From the NCBI GenBank assembly GCA_040290295.1, contig PSMW01000002.1:62001-126000 (forward strand): a stretch of DNA of 64,000 bases. The letters run 5' to 3'. A program made the position numbers and the translations under genes. The notes beneath the pieces are model-generated. The model was not told the DNA's origin. It was given only the letters and a program-made list of their open reading frames with translations, and did not search any database. Positions 59,558 to 64,000 of this stretch are shown here, piece by piece; position 1 is the first letter of the stretch, and the number at the start of each line of letters is the position of its first letter. This stretch comes from CAADGV01 sp040290295. GTDB taxonomy: Bacteria > Bacteroidota > Ignavibacteria > UBA10030 > UBA6906.

Positions 59558-61198
59558 CTACTTCAACGCTTCGATCAGCACTCTGCCCTCCCTGCCCGGC
59601 GGGAATTCGATACCGAGCAAAGCACTCAGCGTGGGAGCGATATCCACAGGGCTTGCTTCGACGGCGAACGTGCCGCGACGAATGCCGTCGCCGACGAAGA
59701 CGAGCGGCACATGGGCATCGTACTCGTACGGTTCGCCGTGCGACGCACCATATTGGTCGGTTCCTTCCGTCCAGTACGGTTTCAGTGCATACATAACATC
59801 ACCGCTGCGGAGCGGATGAAAGCTGCGTTGCATTTTTGCCGCCAGCACATTCGATGCACTCGCCGAAGAAAGCTCCCTCCTACTATAAGCCGCTGCGATC
59901 GCGGCATGCGTGCGCAGTGAATCGGCAAGCGTCGAGGCGACGAGATCGAGGGGAGGCATGGTGGGCTGGCTCGACACTTCGCGATTGAGGTAGATGTTGT
60001 TGGCAACGATGGCATCGATCCAAGGCATGTCGGGTTGCGGTTCGCCGAAACGGCGTGTGAGTGCGCGCGTGCAAAATGCCTTGAGCGAATCGACCGGCAC
60101 CCGGCCAACGTCGGCCGACGGCATGGTGCGCTTGATGTACTCGGGAATAGGAGCGACGCCGTGGTCTGCCATCAGCACCAACACGCAAGAGCGCAACCCA
60201 ACATGCCGGTCGAGAAAAGACAGAAAGTCCGCAATGATCGCGTCAAGCCGAACGACCATATCCATCACCTCGTGGCTGTGCGGACCGAACGCATGACCGA
60301 CGATGTCCATGCCCGAAAAGCTTACGCAGAGCATATCGGTCACACCCCGTTTGCCGAGTTGTTCCGCCTCGATCGCTCGTTGGGCGAATGCACTCAGAAT
60401 CTCCGCGCTGAAAGGACTGCGAGCCAGTGCCGCATAATACGACGGTGTTCTTCGTGTCGAATCCTTACCCGTGATGATGTGCGGGAATTTCCTCCCTACG
60501 CCATCCTTATCCTCTTCGTACGGCGCATCGTCCTCATCCAACCACCGATAGGCAGAGGGAGGGAGAAGTTTGTTCCAGACTTTCTTGAAATACGCGTCGA
60601 TGATTCCTGAATGGTTGAACTGTCTGACCCATTCGGGGAGATCTGCCGCATAGTATGTGGATGTGACGAAGACCGAATCTTTCATCCAATACACACCCGA
60701 CGCGAGTTTTCCACCCATCAAGATGGCAGCGCGATCTTTGTTGGAAACGGAGAGAACTTTGGCTGCAAACCCGTAGCGGAGAAGAAGCTCGTCACCGAAC
60801 GTGGAACCGATGAAGTTGCGCGGTGAACGACCTTCCCCCTTCGATCCGACGAGCGACACACTGCGGTCTTCGACGCAATACATCCAGCCTCCCCGATCAC
60901 GATCGTACCAGTCGTTCGCGATGATGCCGTTCGTCGAACCGTACGTACCGCTCAACAGTGCGGCGTGACCGGGTCCTGTTGTATTGATGGCGTGCTTGAA
61001 ACTCGCGTTCACGAAGTTCGCACCGTTCCGAAAAAAGTACTTCCAGCCGTTCTCGCCGAAATGCTCTTTGAACCGCACAAGGTAATCGTACCGGAGTTGA
61101 TCGACACTGACGACAACGATCAGTTTTGGTGTTTCGGACTGCAACGGACTGACAGCGCACAGGAGTGGCGCCGTCAGAGTAAGAAATGTTTTCACCAT
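59558..61198 (-). CDS. exported alkaline phosphatase/phosphodiesterase-superfamily enzyme
   Basis: A 546-residue secreted enzyme with a signal peptide (KTFLTLTAPLLCAVSPLQS). The alkaline phosphatase superfamily core is present: VVVSVDQLRYDYLVRF (first metal Asp), nucleophile Thr in INTTGPGHAALLSG, SFSGMDIVGHAFGPHSHEV, VLMADHGVAPIPEY, and the late His in GASHGEPYEYDAHVPLVF. This set is that of PafA-like phosphatases and nucleotide pyrophosphatases/phosphodiesterases. ATG 61198 is chosen because the signal peptide starts there; a GTG at 61240 is an alternative. Together with the two transporters downstream it may feed phosphate uptake. Confidence 0.92.
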   Translation of the reverse strand: MVKTFLTLTAPLLCAVSPLQSETPKLIVVVSVDQLRYDYLVRFKEHFGENGWKYFFRNGANFVNASFKHAINTTGPGHAALLSGTYGSTNGIIANDWYDRDRGGWMYCVEDRSVSLVGSKGEGRSPRNFIGSTFGDELLLRYGFAAKVLSVSNKDRAAILMGGKLASGVYWMKDSVFVTSTYYAADLPEWVRQFNHSGIIDAYFKKVWNKLLPPSAYRWLDEDDAPYEEDKDGVGRKFPHIITGKDSTRRTPSYYAALARSPFSAEILSAFAQRAIEAEQLGKRGVTDMLCVSFSGMDIVGHAFGPHSHEVMDMVVRLDAIIADFLSFLDRHVGLRSCVLVLMADHGVAPIPEYIKRTMPSADVGRVPVDSLKAFCTRALTRRFGEPQPDMPWIDAIVANNIYLNREVSSQPTMPPLDLVASTLADSLRTHAAIAAAYSRRELSSASASNVLAAKMQRSFHPLRSGDVMYALKPYWTEGTDQYGASHGEPYEYDAHVPLVFVGDGIRRGTFAVEASPVDIAPTLSALLGIEFPPGREGRVLIEALK

Positions 61199-61364
61199 GT
61201 GTGAGAGAGAGGAGAAATGATCACGGAAATCGGATACCACGTTGGCAAAGTTTAGTGAAATGCCGTCTGAAAAGAAAGTGGTGTGCGAAGGGAGCGCAAT
61301 CAGTGATCACGAAGACCCGGGAGTGCTCTTTGCGCGAGCACTCCCCGTTTGCATCATGCGTACA

Positions 61365-61844
61365 TCAATGTCCTCTTCCCGCGTACTGCTGGAGGTGATG
61401 GTGACCGCGCGGCGAATCCGAGTTGTATGCAACTGCACTCATCGGCATGCCCGCCTTGCGCCGCTGGGGAATGAGACGTTGCAACGTTGTGAGAAACGCG
61501 CCTTTCTCGTGTCCGAGCGCGTCGGGTTCGGCGAGGGGTATCTCCCCCGATTGAATGTTGGCTATCGCTTCGCTCGTCGTAATGCCATGGACGAGCGCAA
61601 CGCGCATGTTGTGTGTGCGAAGCAGTTTTGTTGTCCGTTCCCCGAACTTTCCAGCCACAACCACCGTAGCGCCTTCGGCTGCCGCCTTCTCGATCGCTGC
61701 ATGACGATCGTGAGGCGAGAACTGTTGAATGCTCTGCAGTGCGCGTGTCTCGGTGTCTCCCACCAAGTACCACAACGCGTGTTCGAATCGCTTTGCTACC
61801 AAACTTTCCCATTGATTGCCCACCGATGCAATGAGGACCTTCAT
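61365..61844 (-). CDS. NifX/NifB-C-terminal-like (FeMo-co biosynthesis-type) domain protein
   Basis: A 159-residue protein resembling the dinitrogenase iron-molybdenum cofactor biosynthesis domain (NifX, NafY, MTH1175 type): KVLIASVGNQWESLVAKRFEHALWYLVGD at the start and a centre reading AAAEGATVVVAGKFGERTTKLLRTHNMRVALVHGITTSEAI. Stand-alone members occur widely in non-diazotrophs and are thought to carry Fe-S or metal clusters. The C-terminal 30 residues are His/Gly rich (RGHHHLQQYAGRGH), perhaps a metal site. AGGAGG-type ribosome site (GGAGGGTTCT) precedes ATG 61844. It is divergent from nifJ. Confidence 0.8.
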   Translation of the reverse strand: MKVLIASVGNQWESLVAKRFEHALWYLVGDTETRALQSIQQFSPHDRHAAIEKAAAEGATVVVAGKFGERTTKLLRTHNMRVALVHGITTSEAIANIQSGEIPLAEPDALGHEKGAFLTTLQRLIPQRRKAGMPMSAVAYNSDSPRGHHHLQQYAGRGH

Positions 61845-62150
61845 AGAACCCTCCTTGATGTGTTATTGATGGTTGATGTGTGAAAGAACGGCAGGGGATC
61901 GAACGCTGCTGCTACATGGTAGAACAGATTACGGAAAGAGTCAAGAGCACTCCGCCAGCAGTGCGGAACCTCGATCGATTCTCAGAATCATCCACAAAAT
62001 TCCCATTTCTCGGAACGTGCCCAACAAAATGTTCGGAAAACTTCCCGTTTCATCGTCATCAGCGCGTGGTACGCCATTGGCAAAAACGGAAACGGTTGAT
62101 GATCATCTCACAGCTATCGCGTAGAACATTCTTCCACGAGGCATGAAGCA
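61845..62150. other. 306 bp divergent intergenic region
   Basis: Promoter region for the NifX-like gene (minus) and nifJ (plus). It contains a small palindrome GATTCT-C-AGAATC at 61977-61989 that could be an operator. No tRNA or coding frame is credible. Confidence 0.5.
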
Positions 62151-64000
62151 ATGAAGCGTCCGAAAGTTACTCTAGACGGCAATGAAGCCGCCGCGTATGT
62201 TGCGCACAAGTTGAATGAAGTGATCGCAATCTATCCCATCACCCCTTCTTCCAACATGGGCGAATGGGCTGATGAATGGTCGGCGCAGGGGAGAAAGAAT
62301 TTGTGGGAGACGGTTCCCTCGGTGACTGAACTGCAGAGTGAAGGAGGAGCGGCAGGCGCCATTCATGGTGCATTGCAAACCGGTGCGCTGGCAACCACCT
62401 TCACGGCCTCGCAAGGGCTACTGCTGATGATTCCGAACATGTATAAGATTGCCGGCGAGTTGACCCCCACGGTGTTCCACGTCTCGGCGCGTACGGTTGC
62501 CTCGCACGCACTATCGATCTTCGGCGACCACAGCGACGTGATGGCAACGCGGCAAACCGGTTTCGCCTTGTTGGCATCGAACTCCGTGCAAGAGGTCATG
62601 GACATGGCGCTCATTGCCCAAGCGGCGACACTCGCTGGACGGGTGCCGGTGCTGCATTTCTTCGACGGTTTCCGAACATCGCATGAAGTGATGAAGGTCG
62701 AGCAGCTTACCGATGACGACATGCGAGCGATGATCGATGAGGACTGGATTCGCGCCCATCGTGTGCGCGCACTCACCCCTGACCATCCCGTCATTCGCGG
62801 GACGGCGCAAAACCCCGATGTGTTCTTCCAAGCCCGCGAAACCGTCAACCCGTTCTACAACGCCTTATCCGATGTTGCGCAGCGAACGATGGATCGGTTT
62901 GCACAGATCGTCGGGCGGCAGTATCGCTTGTTCGACTACGTCGGTTCGCCGACAGCGGAACGCGTGATGGTCTTGATGGGATCGGGCGCCGAGACCGCGC
63001 AAGAGACGGTCGAGTACCTGAACGCACGCGGTGAAAATCTCGGCGTGCTTAAAGTGCGGCTCTATCGTCCGTTCGATATCGCACGGTTCGTTGCCGCGCT
63101 GCCGAGTACCGTGAAGACCATCGCGGTGCTCGACCGCACGAAGGAGCCCGGTGCAGCAGGCGAGCCGCTCTATCAGGACGTCGTGACCGCCGTAACCGAA
63201 CTGTTCATCAAAGGCGAACTTCCCTTCCCGATGCCCAAGATCATCGGCGGACGCTACGGGCTTTCGTCGAAAGAGTTCACACCCGCCATGGTCAAAGCGG
63301 TGTTCGATGAAGCAAAGAAGGACAAGCCGAACAATCACTTCACCATCGGCATCGTCGATGACGTCACGTTCACGAGTCTCGATTGGGATCCAAGCTTCAG
63401 CACCGAGCCGGAGGATGTCGTGCGGGCGGTCTTCTACGGCTTGGGCGCAGATGGCACCGTGGGTGCGAACAAGAACTCGATCAAGTTGATCGGCGAGGAG
63501 ACGGAGTTCTCTGCACAGGGATACTTCGTGTACGACTCGAAGAAATCCGGCTCCACCACTGTCTCGCACTTGCGCTTCAGTCCGCGCCCGATTCATTCGG
63601 CATATCTTATCGATCGCGCCAACTTCGTTGCATGTCACCAGTGGTTCTTCCTCGAGAAGTACGACGTGTTGAGGTGTGCTGTCCCGAGCGCGACATTTCT
63701 GCTCAACAGCTATTACGGACCCGATCAGGTGTGGGACAAACTCCCCCGCCACATTCAAGAAGAGATTGTGCAGAAGAAGCTGAGGCTCTATGTGATCGAC
63801 GGTTACAAAGTGGCACAGCAGACCGGCATGGGTGCGCGCATCAACACCATCATGCAAACATGCTTCTTCGCGATCTCCGGAGTGTTGCCGCGTGAACAAG
63901 CCATCGCCGCCATCAAGAACGCGATCAAGAAGACCTACGGCAAGAAAGGCGATCAAATCGTGCAACAGAATTTCGCCGCCGTCGATCAGACGCTGGCGAA
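62151..64000 (+). CDS. nifJ: pyruvate:ferredoxin (flavodoxin) oxidoreductase, N-terminal part (runs off the window)
   Basis: The frame from ATG 62151 is open to the window end, giving 616 residues of a protein usually about 1180-1200 long. Domain I is complete with NEAAAYVAHKLNEVIAIYPITPSSNMGEWADEW, SVTELQSEGGAAGAIHGAL and LTTFTASQGLLLMIPNMYKI (TPP/CoA region), then domain II with ERVMVLMGSGAETAQETVEYL and KVRLYRPFDI, and domain III with DDVTFTSLDWDP, GLGADGTVGANKNSIKLIGE. The enzyme oxidises pyruvate to acetyl-CoA, reducing ferredoxin or flavodoxin. The ferredoxin-like and TPP-binding C-terminal domains lie beyond the edge. GAGG is 10 bases before the ATG; a decoy ATG at 62143 meets a stop after three codons. 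Confidence 0.95.
   Translation, partial: MKRPKVTLDGNEAAAYVAHKLNEVIAIYPITPSSNMGEWADEWSAQGRKNLWETVPSVTELQSEGGAAGAIHGALQTGALATTFTASQGLLLMIPNMYKIAGELTPTVFHVSARTVASHALSIFGDHSDVMATRQTGFALLASNSVQEVMDMALIAQAATLAGRVPVLHFFDGFRTSHEVMKVEQLTDDDMRAMIDEDWIRAHRVRALTPDHPVIRGTAQNPDVFFQARETVNPFYNALSDVAQRTMDRFAQIVGRQYRLFDYVGSPTAERVMVLMGSGAETAQETVEYLNARGENLGVLKVRLYRPFDIARFVAALPSTVKTIAVLDRTKEPGAAGEPLYQDVVTAVTELFIKGELPFPMPKIIGGRYGLSSKEFTPAMVKAVFDEAKKDKPNNHFTIGIVDDVTFTSLDWDPSFSTEPEDVVRAVFYGLGADGTVGANKNSIKLIGEETEFSAQGYFVYDSKKSGSTTVSHLRFSPRPIHSAYLIDRANFVACHQWFFLEKYDVLRCAVPSATFLLNSYYGPDQVWDKLPRHIQEEIVQKKLRLYVIDGYKVAQQTGMGARINTIMQTCFFAISGVLPREQAIAAIKNAIKKTYGKKGDQIVQQNFAAVDQTLA

Noticed and set aside
61885..61960. tRNA-like word GGGGATCGAACGCTG
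   Set aside because: The flanking bases do not form T-arm or acceptor stems; no cloverleaf can be drawn.
62865..63965. Minus-strand frame (366 codons) opposite nifJ
   Set aside because: Antisense to the NifJ domains; no family match.

Overview
The window looks like part of a draft genome or metagenome-assembled scaffold (it contains a run of 147 N at 37559-37705) from a bacterium of the Bacteroidota/Chlorobiota (FCB) group, most like Ignavibacteria or Kapabacteria. The evidence is two proteins with type IX secretion (T9SS) C-terminal sorting domains of the N-[YF]-P-N-P-F kind, a WG-repeat protein, an 11-subunit complex I cluster without nuoEFG, and a textbook sigma70 promoter (TTGACT-17-TATAAT) in front of nuoA rather than the TAnnTTTG box of true Bacteroidetes. 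The phylum is an inference; there is no rRNA gene here.

Layout. 1-5.7 kb: the end of a GHL10-type glycosidase, a Tat-exported flavin amine oxidase, a small membrane protein, ettA, and a GNAT-like acyltransferase. 5.6-12.8 kb: fumarylacetoacetase with an unknown partner gene, a WG-repeat protein overlapping a large T9SS-exported Asp-box propeller protein, a DinB-fold protein and an NlpC/P60-like secreted protein. 13.2-24.3 kb: a long minus-strand cluster for tryptophan catabolism through kynurenine and 2-aminomuconate (TDO, SDR, aminomuconate semialdehyde dehydrogenase, aminomuconate deaminase, 3-hydroxyanthranilate dioxygenase, ACMSD, Y-family polymerase, kynureninase, kynurenine monooxygenase, ApaG, Nudix). 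A four-helix-bundle gene flanked by inverted arrays of the octamer GTTTAGTC sits inside this cluster. 24.5-29.5 kb: histone-deacetylase-like hydrolase, sfsA, an unknown gene, a decayed Fpg/Nei glycosylase, a frameshifted M28 peptidase and a DinB-fold protein. 29.5-40.7 kb: nuoABCD-HIJKLMN on the minus strand. 40.9-50.4 kb: LD-carboxypeptidase, a broken octaheme cytochrome c with a T9SS tail, a repeat-rich spacer, a truncated acyl-ACP desaturase, an esterase, an EF-P paralogue, a frameshifted acyl-CoA dehydrogenase and a scarred propeller/SpoIIE protein. 50.5-64 kb: 5'-nucleotidase, a P-loop protein, a 1335-residue hybrid histidine kinase, an MFS transporter, a polytopic membrane protein, an exported phosphodiesterase/alkaline phosphatase, a NifX-like protein and the first 616 codons of pyruvate:ferredoxin oxidoreductase (nifJ).

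How it fits together. The picture is an amino-acid-degrading heterotroph: tryptophan goes to 2-aminomuconate and 4-oxalocrotonate, and fumarylacetoacetase marks tyrosine degradation. Electrons enter a complex I that lacks its NADH module at this locus; NifJ nearby makes ferredoxin a possible donor, though this is inference. Six genes between 26.7 and 50.4 kb are broken, some by single-base indels and others by loss of whole segments, so both assembly error and real decay must be considered.

The most unusual element is the four-helix-bundle gene between two inverted GTTTAGTC/GACTAAAC arrays (19942-20450), with a related tract at 20903-20938. It looks like a compact, transposase-free insertion in a catabolic operon.
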